DNA from: Ahniella affigens
GTDB taxonomy: Bacteria; Pseudomonadota; Gammaproteobacteria; Xanthomonadales; Ahniellaceae
Reading direction: 5' to 3'
Assembly (NCBI RefSeq): GCF_003015185.1
Contig: NZ_CP027860.1
Span: 1,798,001 to 1,862,000, forward strand
Length of the DNA: 64,000 nt
Both the position numbers and the translations under genes were made by a program. The notes under the pieces are model-generated. The model was given only the letters and a program-made list of their open reading frames with translations. It was not told the origin of the DNA and searched no databases. Each line of letters begins with the position of its first letter. Position 1 is the stretch's first letter. Shown here one piece after another: positions 9,801 through 18,920 of the stretch.

Positions 9801-12613
9801 ACCGCTACGAATCGCGCCTCAAGGAAATCCCGGTCCTCGCCCAGCCCATCACATTCAAACAAGGCAAAGCGAGCCTGAAGCTACCGACTTCCACACCCGG
9901 TGAGTTCCGCTTACGAGTGTTCGATCGTGAACAAACCCAGCTTCTGGAGTCGATGGTTTCGGTGGCCGGTTCTGGCAACACGGCACGAGCGCTGGATCGC
10001 AATGCCGAATTGAAAGTGAAGCTGCTGAATCCGGAGCCGGAGCAGGGCGAGACGCTGAGCGTGTCGATCGAGGCGCCGTATCTCGGCGCTGGGCTCATCA
10101 CGATCGAACGCGAGCACGTGCTGGCGCATGCGTGGTTCAAGATTGATGCGACCCGCAGCGTGCAGACCATTGCGTTGCCGGCGGATCTCGAAGGTCAGGC
10201 GTATGTCACCGTACATTTGCTGCGGGCACTGGATTCGCCCGAGATCTTCATGTCGCCGTTGAGCTATGCCGCCGCGCCATTCAAGATCAAAACCACGCCG
10301 CGCAACCTGCAGTTGACCATCGATGCGCCCGCCAAACACCGTCCGGGCGAAGACTTGCCAGTGCAGCTGACGTCGTCGAATCCGGCTCGTGTGGCGCTGT
10401 TTGCGGTGGACGAGGGGATTCTGCAGGCGGCTGGCTATCGGCTCGTCGACCCCAAGGACACGTTCTTTGCGAAGCGTCAGCTTGAGGTCAATACCGCGCA
10501 GATTCTGGACCTCGTCCTGCCTGAATTCAGCTTGCTGACGGCAGCACCCGGTGGTGACGCCGAGGGCGCGCTGGCGCGCCATCTGAATCCGTTCAAGCGC
10601 AAACTGGACAAACCTGCGGTGTATTGGGCCGGCATCCAGGATGTCGATGGCACCGCCAGCTTTGCCGTGCCCGTGCCGGACTCGTTCAACGGTCGTCTGC
10701 GCGTCATGGCGGTTGCGGTCAATCCCGACCAGATCGGTATCGTCGAAAAAACCACCGACGTGCGCGCGCCATTTGTGTTGAGTCCGAGCGCGCCGGCCTT
10801 TGTGTCGCCGGGCGATGAGTTTGAACTCGGCCTCAGCATCAATCGCGAACCCGGTAACGGCAAGCCCGAAACCGAATTGCTGATTCAGGCCGACCAGGGC
10901 TTGAGCATTGTCGGTGCCGGCAAGCAAACACTGAGTCTGGCCCCCGGCAAAGAGACCAGCCTGCGCGTGAAGATCAAGGCGGAACAGCAGCTGGGTGCGG
11001 GTCGGATTCGGATCACTGCAAGCTCGGGCGTAGACCGATCGACCCGCAGCCTCGAAGTCAGCCTGCGCCCATTGATGCCCTACAAGGGCCAGCAGCAATT
11101 GGGTCGCTTCGACGGCAAGCAAAAGACGCTGAATGGCCTGCGCGCATTGTGGCCGAATTTCGCGAAGCGCGATCTGATCGCCGGTCATACGCCCTTGGTG
11201 ATGATCGGCGCCATCCATGCCAATCTGGAGGATTTTCCGCATCAGTGCAGCGAGCAATTGGCCAGCCAGGCCATGGGCAGCTTGCTACTCGTGCGCTACC
11301 CGGATTACGCGAGCAAGCCCGTGCCGGGCGACTATTGGACGGGCGTCTTCGATGTCCTTCGTGCGCGGAGCAACGAGTCGGGCGGCCTGGGGCTTTGGGT
11401 GGCTGAAGAAGACGCCAACGTGTTTGTCAGTGCCTGGGCGGGTTTGATGTTCTTGGAAGCTGAGAGCGCTGGCGTGCTGGTGCCGCGCGATCTGGTTCAG
11501 AAGAATCTTGGTTTCCTGCAATCACTTAGCGCCGATGACGAGAATGTGCCACGCTTTGAACGCTGGCTCAGCCTGTATGTGCGGGCGCGGCGCGGCGAGG
11601 TGGTCACGCTGCCGATGCAGGGGCTGTTGCAGTCCGAGCGCGCCGATGCGCCTGATGGACTGGGTTCGCGCAGTCTGCGCGCAGCGATCCGGATGCTCCT
11701 CCAAGATCAAAAAACCGCGCTGTTGGATGCCAATGGCATGGTCAAGGAGTTCCAGTCGGGAATCACGTCGAAAGGCTACGAGATCGACGGCTATGTGAAT
11801 CCGGTCATGGCCCGCAATCTGGCGCTGATGGTGCTGTACCGTCACTTCCCGGAACAAGCCAAAGGCCTCCCGTCGCATGTGTTCTCGCATCTGGAACTCG
11901 CGGTCAACGAACGCCTGATGAATACCGTCAGCGCCGGCAGCGCAGCCTTGGCGCTTGCCGCGCAGGCGCAACGTCTGAGCGATCTGGGCGGTAGTAAGGA
12001 CTTGAGCCTGTCCTGGCTCGACGCGGCCAAGAAGTCCGGGATGTTTGGCGTGCAGCGGCAGCTCGATGTTCGCGGCGATTGGCCGGAACCGGCCGTGGCG
12101 CTGAACATTGTGAATCAGGGTGCTTTGCCAGTCTGGTATTCGTTGCGCGAATCCGGATTCGAAAAGAAGCTGCCAGCGACGCCGCAACAACAGGGCCTGG
12201 AGCTGGCCCGCGACTACTTGACACTGGATGGCAAAGCCATTGGCGCCTTGAAGGAGGGCGACGAGATCGAAGTCAGCCTCCGCATTCGCGCGACCGATCT
12301 CCGCAATGGCCAACTCGCCATCGTCGAACTGCTACCAGCGGGCTTTGAGTTGCAGGAATATCCGACCGACGAATACGCGCCGCGTGAGGCCCGCTTCCTC
12401 GCCTTTGAGCCGGGCGCGCTGACATTTCTCGATGCCCGCGAGGACCGACTCGTGTTGTACGCCAGCGGCACTGAGGCGATGCAGACCTACAAGTACCGCA
12501 TCAAAGCGACCCAACGCGGCAAGTTCCGCGTGCCGCCGACTTATGCCGAAGATATGTACGATCCGCGCCGACAGAGCATCGGTGCGGAAACGACGGTTCT
12601 GACGGTGGAGTGA
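6845..12613 (+). CDS. yfhM: Bacterial alpha-2-macroglobulin, thioester type
   Basis: This is a very long (1922 residues) periplasmic protease trap. An N-terminal membrane segment (LLALGLAILAGWWGYDWW, near residue 55) anchors it. MG-type beta domains follow, including a Tyr/Asp-rich stretch near residue 560. The thioester motif CSEQ sits at about residues 1468-1471 in a helical domain, where it would capture attacking proteases covalently. A receptor-like C-terminal domain ends the protein. In E. coli the homologue YfhM (ECAM) is a lipoprotein encoded beside pbpC; the same pairing occurs here with pbpC 10 bases downstream. I prefer ATG 6845 to the in-frame GTG at 6839 because GGGAGA lies eight bases before the ATG and only two before the GTG. 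Confidence 0.95.
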   Translation: MWQMMKDGWTWASFFAGRLFAAVAGEWQWTPPRWVQRLGRALRANFKPLLALGLAILAGWWGYDWWQSRPKPPEPENLTASLEAPGLTNYVRSPPEIKPLRLHFDHPAKPIDAKDLAKGFILKPALNGRWVWTDETNVAFEPSDDWAIGQTYEVRLEPESCCAKVRPLGETRFEFTTEPFVASVGSREFYQDPTDPKTKRALFELKFSHPVDSAALETRVQLRMVDAKGKAVSQPEYALTYAPNRLSARIQSAPLVLPDEGGQVVLNVGAGLTAMRGSSGTGSSMEDMVSLPARNSLVVQMVDSTVVTNAAGNPEQVLLVGLNQEVDEQALMKKLRFRLLPIKTVTEKDPDPVWYQGSIPEPIQKQSEALRLDLIAGEREVSDTHSFRINLEPGRQVLVDVDGGLTSFGNFVMPKKYQTLISAPDFPKMLQFVGDGALLSLRGERRLSVASRNVPLAQLTVARVRPEELHHLVRFNDGQMAKPSLRGLGRDDLTDRFSEVLETPAEQSRSAIRYSGVDLGKYWTPEKRGVFMISLRAISQNDVESKAEESDDPFSAYDYYDYYDDDGSSLRDSRLVVLTDLGVLAKTEKDGKRQVFVQSLSRGTPVAGAMVSVLARNGARVINVQTNSDGVASLPDFDNLVREREATLLLVESGEDASFLPLREYGRAVDYSRFDIGGEATPLDKGTLRGYLFSDRGMYRPGETLHLGTIVRREDWQALPVGAPLELRLTDPRGIMVASRPLALDASGFNEFSHELSGIAPTGTYEASLVRWLDDKHVNADYLGTTTVRVKEFQPDRMKLKSRFAPVASALWLSPDGLLVEADLEHLFGGSATGNRVTAKVRLRPVDPVLPGFEDYAFPRTPSNFETQEFDLDEVTTDEQGHVQFDPGVSGVETPIYQMDVMLEAFEAEGGRSVMSDLSSRISSRAYLLAIKADEQNLVLSRNADRSVHWLSIDANGKPVDPDDLRFELVERRYVSILTRGNDDLYRYESRLKEIPVLAQPITFKQGKASLKLPTSTPGEFRLRVFDREQTQLLESMVSVAGSGNTARALDRNAELKVKLLNPEPEQGETLSVSIEAPYLGAGLITIEREHVLAHAWFKIDATRSVQTIALPADLEGQAYVTVHLLRALDSPEIFMSPLSYAAAPFKIKTTPRNLQLTIDAPAKHRPGEDLPVQLTSSNPARVALFAVDEGILQAAGYRLVDPKDTFFAKRQLEVNTAQILDLVLPEFSLLTAAPGGDAEGALARHLNPFKRKLDKPAVYWAGIQDVDGTASFAVPVPDSFNGRLRVMAVAVNPDQIGIVEKTTDVRAPFVLSPSAPAFVSPGDEFELGLSINREPGNGKPETELLIQADQGLSIVGAGKQTLSLAPGKETSLRVKIKAEQQLGAGRIRITASSGVDRSTRSLEVSLRPLMPYKGQQQLGRFDGKQKTLNGLRALWPNFAKRDLIAGHTPLVMIGAIHANLEDFPHQCSEQLASQAMGSLLLVRYPDYASKPVPGDYWTGVFDVLRARSNESGGLGLWVAEEDANVFVSAWAGLMFLEAESAGVLVPRDLVQKNLGFLQSLSADDENVPRFERWLSLYVRARRGEVVTLPMQGLLQSERADAPDGLGSRSLRAAIRMLLQDQKTALLDANGMVKEFQSGITSKGYEIDGYVNPVMARNLALMVLYRHFPEQAKGLPSHVFSHLELAVNERLMNTVSAGSAALALAAQAQRLSDLGGSKDLSLSWLDAAKKSGMFGVQRQLDVRGDWPEPAVALNIVNQGALPVWYSLRESGFEKKLPATPQQQGLELARDYLTLDGKAIGALKEGDEIEVSLRIRATDLRNGQLAIVELLPAGFELQEYPTDEYAPREARFLAFEPGALTFLDAREDRLVLYASGTEAMQTYKYRIKATQRGKFRVPPTYAEDMYDPRRQSIGAETTVLTVE

Positions 12614-12623
12614 GTTCAGCGCC

Positions 12624-14951
12624 GTGCACGCCTTTTCTGTTGGCTGCCGGCGCCTGGTGATCAGTCTCGGCGCGATTGCGGTCGCGCTCGTGATCTGGCG
12701 GTCGGTGCCGCATCCGGAATGGTCCCGTCATCAGCCCAGCTCAACGGCGGTGCGGGCGCGCGATGGCACGTTGCTGCGGCTGACATTAGCGTCTGATCAG
12801 CGCTATCGACTTTGGGTCCCGCTGGCCGACTATCCGCCAGCGCTGGTCGAAGCGTTGGCGCTCAAGGAAGATCGCTGGTTTCGCTGGCACCCGGGCGTCA
12901 ATCCGGTCGCTGCCTTGCGCGCACTGAGTTGGCGCCTCAGCGATCAGGAGTCGCGGGTCGGGGCATCGACGTTGACGATGCAGCTGGCCCGAATCGCCGA
13001 ACGCCTGGACACGCAGTCGTATCGCGGCAAGCTGACGCAGATGACGTCGGCGCTCGTGATCTCGGCAAGCTACAACAAAGACCAAGTGCTGGAGGCTTAC
13101 CTCAATCTGGCGCCAATGGCTGGCAACGTTGAAGGCTTTGCGACTGCGAGCCGCATCTATTTTGGCAAGCCGGTGCAAGCGCTCAATCTCGTTGAGATAC
13201 TGACGCTTGCGGTCCTGCCACAGCGACCGCGGCTGTTGCCGCATCCGCAAGGCTTGCAACTCACGCCAGCGGCGCGCGCAGCACGCTTGCGTCTGTTTGA
13301 GGACTGGCTGCTGCGCCATCCCGAAGACGCGCGATTTCGTGGCTTGATCGAGGCCGATACGGTCTTGCGGCGGCCTGCTGATCTGCCATTTCTGGCGCCC
13401 CATGCGGTCGATCAGGCACTGCGGCTGATCGCCATGCGGGGTGAGTCGCGAACCCACATCGACCTCAGTCTGGATGTGGCCTTGCAAAGTCGGGTGGAGC
13501 GCATTCTGGCCGAGTTCCTCAGGCAGAATCAAAATCAAGGCTTCAGCAACGGCAGTGTTTTGCTCGTGGATACGGTCGACGCGGACATCCGCGTGATGAT
13601 TGGCTCGGCTGACTATTTCGCCGACGATCGCGGCGGTCAGATCAATGGCACGCAGATTCAACGCAGCCCGGGATCCACCTTGAAGCCCATGCTCTACGGC
13701 ATTGCCATTGACCAAGGTCGGCTGCATCCCGCCTCGGTGCTGCGCGACGTGCCCACCCGATTCGGGCAGTTCTCACCCGAAAATTTCGACGGCGAATTTG
13801 TCGGACCGATCAGTGCGCAGGAAGCGCTGAACCGGAGCCGAAATATTCCCGCCGTGCAGATCGCGAGCCGCTTGCAGCATCCCAATCTGTACGATTTGCT
13901 GCGCGCTGCTGAAGTCCGCAATCTGCGCCGCGAGTCCTACTATGGGCTGTCGTTGGTGCTGGGTGGTGGCGATCTGAGCGCCCAGGAACTGGCCGGGCTC
14001 TATGCGATGATGGCGAATCAGGGCCGACATCGCGGTCTCCGCTTGCTTGCCTCTGACCCGATGCCGCCGGCGCTGCCGCTGTTGAGCCCGGAAGCAAGCT
14101 TTATTGTTCGCGACATGCTGGAGCAGCACGCGCGTCCGGATGGTCTGCGAAGCCGACTGCCGGTCGCATGGAAGACGGGAACATCCTGGGGGTTCCATGA
14201 TGCGTGGACCGCCGGGCTGTTTGGCCGTTATGCCCTCATCGTGTGGCTGGGCACGCCCGATCACGCCGCGCATCCGAATTTGATTGGGGTGCAGGCTGCG
14301 GCGCCCTTGTTTTTCCGAATTGTCGATGCACTGAGTCTGGCCCCCGACCAGATTCGCGCCCCAATCGACAGCACGCCGCTCAATCTGCGCCGCGTGGCGG
14401 TGTGTCAGGCCAGCGGCGAGCTGCCTAACGCTGACTGTCCCAAAACCGTGCCGACCTGGTTCATTCCAGGCAAGACGGCCATTACCGTCAGCACGGTGCA
14501 TCGGCGCGTGTGGTTTTCACCGACGGATGGCCGCCCAGTCTGTGGGTCGCCCATTCCGAAAGGCGCGCGCAGCGCCGTCTACGCGTATTGGCCGAGCGAG
14601 CTCCGCGAGTCCCGACTCAAGGCCGGTATTCGCGATCAGGCGCCGCCTGATCTTGCGAGTTGCCTGCTCGGTGCCCAACAAGCCGGTAGCGCGCCGATCA
14701 TTCAGTCGCCGCGGCGGACCGGTACCTATGTCCTGGGCCACGAGTCGGATCGGATCGGCCTGATGGCGAGCGCTGATTCCCAGCAATCGGTGCTGTACTG
14801 GTATGCCGACGGCGCGCTGGTTGGCACGAGTCGGCCGCAGGAAACGCTTGAATGGCGGCCGGTGCGAAGTGGCGAGTTCCTGATCTCGGTCAGCGACGCC
14901 AGTGGCAACAGTCAGCAGCAGGCGGTAAAAGTGTTGCTTTCCAGTCTTTGA
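12624..14951 (+). CDS. pbpC: Penicillin-binding protein 1C
   Basis: This 775-residue bifunctional peptidoglycan synthase has an N-terminal membrane anchor (RLVISLGAIAVALVIW). The glycosyltransferase domain has EDRWFRWHPGVN and GASTLTMQLAR. The transpeptidase domain has SxxK at Ser351 (STLK), SRN in the SxN position, and KTGTS at residues 517-521. A C-terminal beta domain of the PBP1C type (BiPBP_C) ends it. The length matches E. coli PBP1C (770 residues). It starts with GTG at 12624, 10 bases after the macroglobulin stop. The macroglobulin/PBP1C partnership is thought to protect and repair the wall when the outer membrane is breached. Confidence 0.95.
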   Translation: MHAFSVGCRRLVISLGAIAVALVIWRSVPHPEWSRHQPSSTAVRARDGTLLRLTLASDQRYRLWVPLADYPPALVEALALKEDRWFRWHPGVNPVAALRALSWRLSDQESRVGASTLTMQLARIAERLDTQSYRGKLTQMTSALVISASYNKDQVLEAYLNLAPMAGNVEGFATASRIYFGKPVQALNLVEILTLAVLPQRPRLLPHPQGLQLTPAARAARLRLFEDWLLRHPEDARFRGLIEADTVLRRPADLPFLAPHAVDQALRLIAMRGESRTHIDLSLDVALQSRVERILAEFLRQNQNQGFSNGSVLLVDTVDADIRVMIGSADYFADDRGGQINGTQIQRSPGSTLKPMLYGIAIDQGRLHPASVLRDVPTRFGQFSPENFDGEFVGPISAQEALNRSRNIPAVQIASRLQHPNLYDLLRAAEVRNLRRESYYGLSLVLGGGDLSAQELAGLYAMMANQGRHRGLRLLASDPMPPALPLLSPEASFIVRDMLEQHARPDGLRSRLPVAWKTGTSWGFHDAWTAGLFGRYALIVWLGTPDHAAHPNLIGVQAAAPLFFRIVDALSLAPDQIRAPIDSTPLNLRRVAVCQASGELPNADCPKTVPTWFIPGKTAITVSTVHRRVWFSPTDGRPVCGSPIPKGARSAVYAYWPSELRESRLKAGIRDQAPPDLASCLLGAQQAGSAPIIQSPRRTGTYVLGHESDRIGLMASADSQQSVLYWYADGALVGTSRPQETLEWRPVRSGEFLISVSDASGNSQQQAVKVLLSSL

Positions 14952-15088
14952 ACGAGAGCTGAGTCGGCCCCACTTCGGTGCGAGACGATCATGCGGATTC
15001 TTGTGCGGCACGAACGTTTTGTGTGATCAAGCGCTCTCAGCGTGGTTATGATTGGCCAGAACTGGCAGCGGACGGGGAACGGACTCGT

Positions 15089-15493
15089 ATGACGCATACA
15101 CGACGGTTTGATTGGTGGGTACCAATCGCAGCGCTAGCAGCGCTGCTGTCTTGGCCTGTTGCTGCGGCAAACCCGGAGGCCGCGTTCGCCGGCACTTGGC
15201 GAATCGACGTGACGGCGCCGGCCGCGAGTGATGGCGCGCTCGGTTTTACCGTAACGCCGCGAAAACAGGCGCCGATTGCAGTGTCGGTGCCGATCAAGGC
15301 GGGGCGCCCACCCGATGGCGTTGCTCGTGATATCCGCGCCCAATTCAGCCGCAAGCTCGATCGAACGGCGTACAAAGTTACGGTGGAGCGCGCGTCCGTG
15401 GTCATCGCGGCGGAAATGGGCACGCCGCGCTTCGAGTTGGAGGCCGATCCGGCTACCACCGCGACGTTTGGCATCGCACTCAAACGCGAGTAG
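15089..15493 (+). CDS. Small exported protein of unknown function
   Basis: The 134-residue protein starts at ATG 15089, preceded by GGGGA. It has a signal peptide (hydrophobic residues about 10-27, WVPIAALAALLSWPVAAA) and then a mature part beginning NPEAAFAGTWRIDVTAPA. The GTWRID opening followed by alternating polar and hydrophobic residues suggests a small beta-rich, lipocalin-like or periplasmic domain, but I do not recognise a family. The frame continues upstream to 14978, but that extension lacks a signal sequence. It converges with the hydrolase gene downstream. Confidence 0.65.
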   Translation: MTHTRRFDWWVPIAALAALLSWPVAAANPEAAFAGTWRIDVTAPAASDGALGFTVTPRKQAPIAVSVPIKAGRPPDGVARDIRAQFSRKLDRTAYKVTVERASVVIAAEMGTPRFELEADPATTATFGIALKRE

Positions 15494-15519
15494 GCGTGAT
15501 CGCGCCCGACACGCACGGA

Positions 15520-16410
15520 TCAAGCAGCCGGGCGCAATATTGGCAGCGCAGCGGAAACCACGGCTTCGGGTGCTTCCCATTGTGGATAGTGTCCGATTCG
15601 GTCGAGCCGGACGATATCCGCGCGTGGTATCAACGCCTCGTATCGGGCAGCCATGTGGGCACCCGATATGGGGTCGGCCATGCCAACGATGAAGCGGACA
15701 GGAATCGATGCGTCAGTCAGTGCCGCGAGCCAGCGCGTTCGATGCAGGCGACGTTCGGCCAAATAGCCGAGCAGTGACGGAAGCACACGGCGTGCGGCGC
15801 GCGGATGCAACGCGGCCCAGCTCTCATTGAGAAACGCAGTGTCTGGCGGGGTCGCAGGGCCGAATATGGCCCGCATCGAGCGGGCGTAACTCGATGCCGA
15901 AATCAGTTGCGCCAGAATGGGGCCGATCAACGGTCGGCACAGCAAACGCTGCACCAAGCGGGCCCGATGCGCCTCCGGAAACAAACCGCCGTTGAGCAGG
16001 ACCACCGCTCGGATGTGATAGGGCCGACCGGCTGACTGCTGACGCGCCAGCAACTCCTGCGTCACTGTGTCGCCATAGTCATGGGCGAGCAGGGCACAAG
16101 ACGTGATGTGCAATTGCTTAAGCAGCGTGTCGATCAGATCCGCTTGGTCGGCGATCCGGTAGTCATGCGGATGGGGTTTGTCGGACTGGCCGAGCCCGAG
16201 CCAGTCCAACGCCAGCAACCGAAAATGCGGCGCCAGCAACGGCCAGACGCGACCGAAGTCGGCGCCGGAACTCGGGAAACCGTGCAGGCATACCAACACT
16301 GGCAACGCACTCGGTCCCGAATCACGCAACCACAGCTGATGGGGGCCGAGTTTGATGGCGCTGCCCGCCGGCAACTCGTGGCTCCGGTTGGCGCCGGCAG
16401 GCGTCGCCAT
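15520..16410 (-). CDS. Alpha/beta hydrolase with Asp nucleophile (dehalogenase/epoxide hydrolase-like)
   Basis: The 296-residue protein has the alpha/beta hydrolase hallmarks: the oxyanion-hole motif LHGFPSSG, a nucleophile elbow HDYGD in which the central residue is Asp rather than Ser, a late acidic residue in VGMADPISG, and a catalytic His in RIGHYPQWE. Asp nucleophiles mark the haloalkane dehalogenase and epoxide hydrolase branch; the sequence style also recalls the MEST-like subgroup. The substrate is unknown. ATG 16410 lies two bases after the histidine kinase stop. A TTG two codons upstream would overlap that stop. The gene is therefore the last in the response regulator-kinase operon. 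Confidence 0.85.
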   Translation of the reverse strand: MATPAGANRSHELPAGSAIKLGPHQLWLRDSGPSALPVLVCLHGFPSSGADFGRVWPLLAPHFRLLALDWLGLGQSDKPHPHDYRIADQADLIDTLLKQLHITSCALLAHDYGDTVTQELLARQQSAGRPYHIRAVVLLNGGLFPEAHRARLVQRLLCRPLIGPILAQLISASSYARSMRAIFGPATPPDTAFLNESWAALHPRAARRVLPSLLGYLAERRLHRTRWLAALTDASIPVRFIVGMADPISGAHMAARYEALIPRADIVRLDRIGHYPQWEAPEAVVSAALPILRPAA

Positions 16411-16412
16411 GG

Positions 16413-17717
16413 TCAAGCCAGGCGCGTGTCGGGCAAACAGAGTCGGGCCGTGGTGCCGACACCGGGTTCGCTGCTGAGTTTGATCGGCCAGTGGAACCGA
16501 TCGCTCAGGCGTCGCACAATCGTGAGGCCCACCCCGTGGCCCGGCTTGCTGCCATCGCCCCCGCGAAAGAACGGATCGAACACGCGTTGCAACACGTCTG
16601 CGCTCATGCCGCAGCCGGAGTCGGCAATCTGCACGCCTTCGCGATCGACGGTGACGCGGATCGAACCGTGGTCAGTGTATTGGCAAGCGTTACCGAGCAG
16701 GTTGGTCAGAATGATGCTGAGCACCGCGGGCGGCGCATCCATCACGAGCTGGGCCTGCTCGTCCAAGATCAGTTCGACCGCCTTCTGACTGACCATGCCG
16801 CGCGCGCGCTCATACACATCGCGGACGATGTCGTTGACGAGGATCTGTTCGTTCTTCAGGCTCATGTCGCCCTCGCGAGCGAGAATCAGAAACGCCTGAA
16901 TCAGACTCTCCATGTCGCTGACGGCGCGCCGGATCTTGGCCATCGATCGTTGCCCGTAGTTGCTCAACGTCTCTTCAGAGACAATGATGTCGGCGGCAAT
17001 CTTGATGACCGTCAGCGGCGTGCGCAACTCGTGACTGGCATCGCGGGTGAACGCCCGCTCACGGGCGAGGAACTCTTGGTTGCGGGCCGCAAAACTGTGT
17101 ATGGACTCGGCGAGCGTGCGGACTTCGAGATCGGCGTTGCCCGGCAAATGATCGGGCGAGATGGACGCGAGGTCTGGCTGGCGCGGATCCAGTGCACGCA
17201 CGGTCTCGGCGAGCCGCACAATCGGCGAGATAGCGCTCCGCGACATGCGGTACGTGAAAAAGCTGACGACGTATACCGCGCCGAGTACCAGCGCCAACGG
17301 AAAGAACCCGAACCAGAGTGCGAGCTTGTTGACCTGCTCCTGATCGAAGATCAGCCAGAGCCGGTGCCCGCGATGATCGGACACGAAAATGAGGTCATCA
17401 CCACCGATCTGATTGACCGAGTGGTAGCCGGGCGCAAGGCCGCGGAGCTTAGCGGGGATGTTGACCTCAGTACCCCCATCGGCGCGCGCGTAGCCGTGCA
17501 TGTTGTAAGTGTTGGGAAGGCTGGCGCCGGGGTCCTTGTCAAACAAGGTCCAGTAGTGCGCCGCTTCATTTACGAGCGCCTGTTTGATCAATACGTCGCG
17601 CAGCACGAGCATGGCCGCATAGACGCCGAAGAGGGTGGCGAGACCAATCGCCACCACTTGCATCACAAAGGCAACCCACAGCTTGCTCCGCAAGCCGCCG
17701 CCGGATTCACGCGACAT
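16413..17717 (-). CDS. Sensor histidine kinase of a two-component system
   Basis: This is a 434-residue inner-membrane kinase. Two transmembrane helices (about residues 14-38 and 133-156) bracket a short periplasmic domain of roughly 95 residues. A linker leads to the phosphoacceptor H-box ASHELRTPL (His229), the N-box NLLGNACQYT, and the ATP-lid motifs IADSGCGMS and GHGVGLTIVRRL. I chose the start MSRESGGGLRSK at 17717 because it puts the first membrane helix at the N terminus and leaves a seven-base gap to the response regulator stop; the longer frame overlaps the regulator. The sensed signal is unknown. Confidence 0.93.
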   Translation of the reverse strand: MSRESGGGLRSKLWVAFVMQVVAIGLATLFGVYAAMLVLRDVLIKQALVNEAAHYWTLFDKDPGASLPNTYNMHGYARADGGTEVNIPAKLRGLAPGYHSVNQIGGDDLIFVSDHRGHRLWLIFDQEQVNKLALWFGFFPLALVLGAVYVVSFFTYRMSRSAISPIVRLAETVRALDPRQPDLASISPDHLPGNADLEVRTLAESIHSFAARNQEFLARERAFTRDASHELRTPLTVIKIAADIIVSEETLSNYGQRSMAKIRRAVSDMESLIQAFLILAREGDMSLKNEQILVNDIVRDVYERARGMVSQKAVELILDEQAQLVMDAPPAVLSIILTNLLGNACQYTDHGSIRVTVDREGVQIADSGCGMSADVLQRVFDPFFRGGDGSKPGHGVGLTIVRRLSDRFHWPIKLSSEPGVGTTARLCLPDTRLA

Positions 17718-17724
17718 TAGGAAC

Positions 17725-18450
17725 TCAGGCGCTGTGCTGGGCGAGTTCGGCGTCGAGGTCGGCCAGGCGGTAGCCAGAGCTGTGGATCGTATGCAGTAGC
17801 GGCTTGTTGAACGGCTTATCGATCGCCTTGCGCAAGTTATACAGGTGGCTGCGCAACGTATCGGAATCGGGTAGCAAGTCGCCCCAGACTTCGCGCTCGA
17901 TATCGCGACGGCTGACCACACGCGGCGACTCGCGCATCAGGATCATCAGCAGCTTCAAGGCAATGGGCGACAAATCCAGATCCTTGCCGGCGCGCGTGGC
18001 GCGCAGCGTGGCAGTGTCGAGCGTCAAATCGGCGACGCGCAGCACCTCGGCCGACACTTGTCGGCGATCGCGGCGAATCAGCGCCCTCAGACGGGCTTCG
18101 AGCTCGCGGATTTCGAACGGCTTGATCAGGTAGTCGTCAGCGCCAACGTCGAGGCCAGCGAGCTTGTCCTCCAGCGTGTCACGGGCGGTCAGCATCAGCA
18201 CTGGCGTCGACTTCTTGGCGTCATGCCGAAGTTTGCGGCACAGCTGCAAGCCATCCATGCCCGGCAGCATCAGATCGAGCACGAGGGCGTCATAGTCGTT
18301 CGTGACGGCCAGGTGCAGGCCGGTGACGCCGTCACTGGCGTAGTCAACGTTGTAACCCCGGCGTTCCAAGAATTCGCCGACCATTTCGGCAATTCCACGG
18401 TTGTCTTCGACCAATAACACCAAGCCTGGGCCTTCTTCGCGCATTGTCAT
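17725..18450 (-). CDS. OmpR-family response regulator
   Basis: The 241-residue protein has a receiver domain with the acidic pair in LLVEDN, phosphoacceptor Asp59 in LVLDLMLPGMDG, the conserved Thr/Ala of LTARD and Lys110 in LIKPFE. A C-terminal winged-helix (Trans_reg_C) domain follows (SPIALKLLMILMRESPRVVSRRDIEREVWG, split here only by the helix turn). It is first in an operon with the kinase (seven-base gap) and the alpha/beta hydrolase. The start at 18450 has GGAG eight bases upstream. The regulon cannot be read from this window. Confidence 0.95.
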   Translation of the reverse strand: MTMREEGPGLVLLVEDNRGIAEMVGEFLERRGYNVDYASDGVTGLHLAVTNDYDALVLDLMLPGMDGLQLCRKLRHDAKKSTPVLMLTARDTLEDKLAGLDVGADDYLIKPFEIRELEARLRALIRRDRRQVSAEVLRVADLTLDTATLRATRAGKDLDLSPIALKLLMILMRESPRVVSRRDIEREVWGDLLPDSDTLRSHLYNLRKAIDKPFNKPLLHTIHSSGYRLADLDAELAQHSA

Positions 18451-18596
18451 CGTGGTTGCTCCGGTGGACGTTCAATTGTGACGATTAAGCGCCAAAAACC
18501 GTGAAAGATACGTCAAATAAACATAATTGCGTGAAGACGCTCGCCTCGGCCCGGATCGTGCTTGTACTCTGGGCCGACTGCCGCTTGAATCCCGAC

Positions 18597-18920
18597 ATGG
18601 ACGCCCACGAAAAACGCCGCCATCCGCGCAAGGACATTTTCACCGCCGCCCTGATCGTGCTGGCGGACGAGGGCTTTTTGACCGAAGTGTGGGATTTGTC
18701 CCAAGGCGGCGCCCGACTCGGCAAACCGCGCAAATGGGCGGGCGCGGAGCGTTCGACGGTCCGCGTGTTTTTCATGCTCGATCAAGAAACCGTCATCTCG
18801 GTTTCGGGCTTGGTGGTCCGCGTCGGCGACGACCATGTGGGCGTCCAATTTGATCCCGGCCAGGAAGCGCGGATCAATCAATTGATGTACGAGGCCCGCT
18901 TCCTGGAGGTGCAGGCCTGA
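18597..18920 (+). CDS. PilZ domain cyclic-di-GMP receptor
   Basis: This 107-residue single-domain protein carries both PilZ ligand motifs: an N-terminal Arg cluster (EKRRHPRKD, the RxxxR site) and DLSQGGARL (the D/NxSxxG site). It should bind cyclic di-GMP and signal through a partner. I chose ATG 18597 because PilZ proteins usually begin a few residues before the Arg motif. An in-frame GTG at 18501 would add 32 unrelated residues, and neither start has a strong Shine-Dalgarno. The stop overlaps the start of the DUF486 gene (TGATG), so the two are coupled. Confidence 0.85.
   Translation: MDAHEKRRHPRKDIFTAALIVLADEGFLTEVWDLSQGGARLGKPRKWAGAERSTVRVFFMLDQETVISVSGLVVRVGDDHVGVQFDPGQEARINQLMYEARFLEVQA

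Noticed and set aside
9911-11257. 448-codon minus-strand frame inside the macroglobulin gene
   Set aside because: Shadow of the plus-strand codon pattern in GC-rich DNA; the protein has no recognisable domain.
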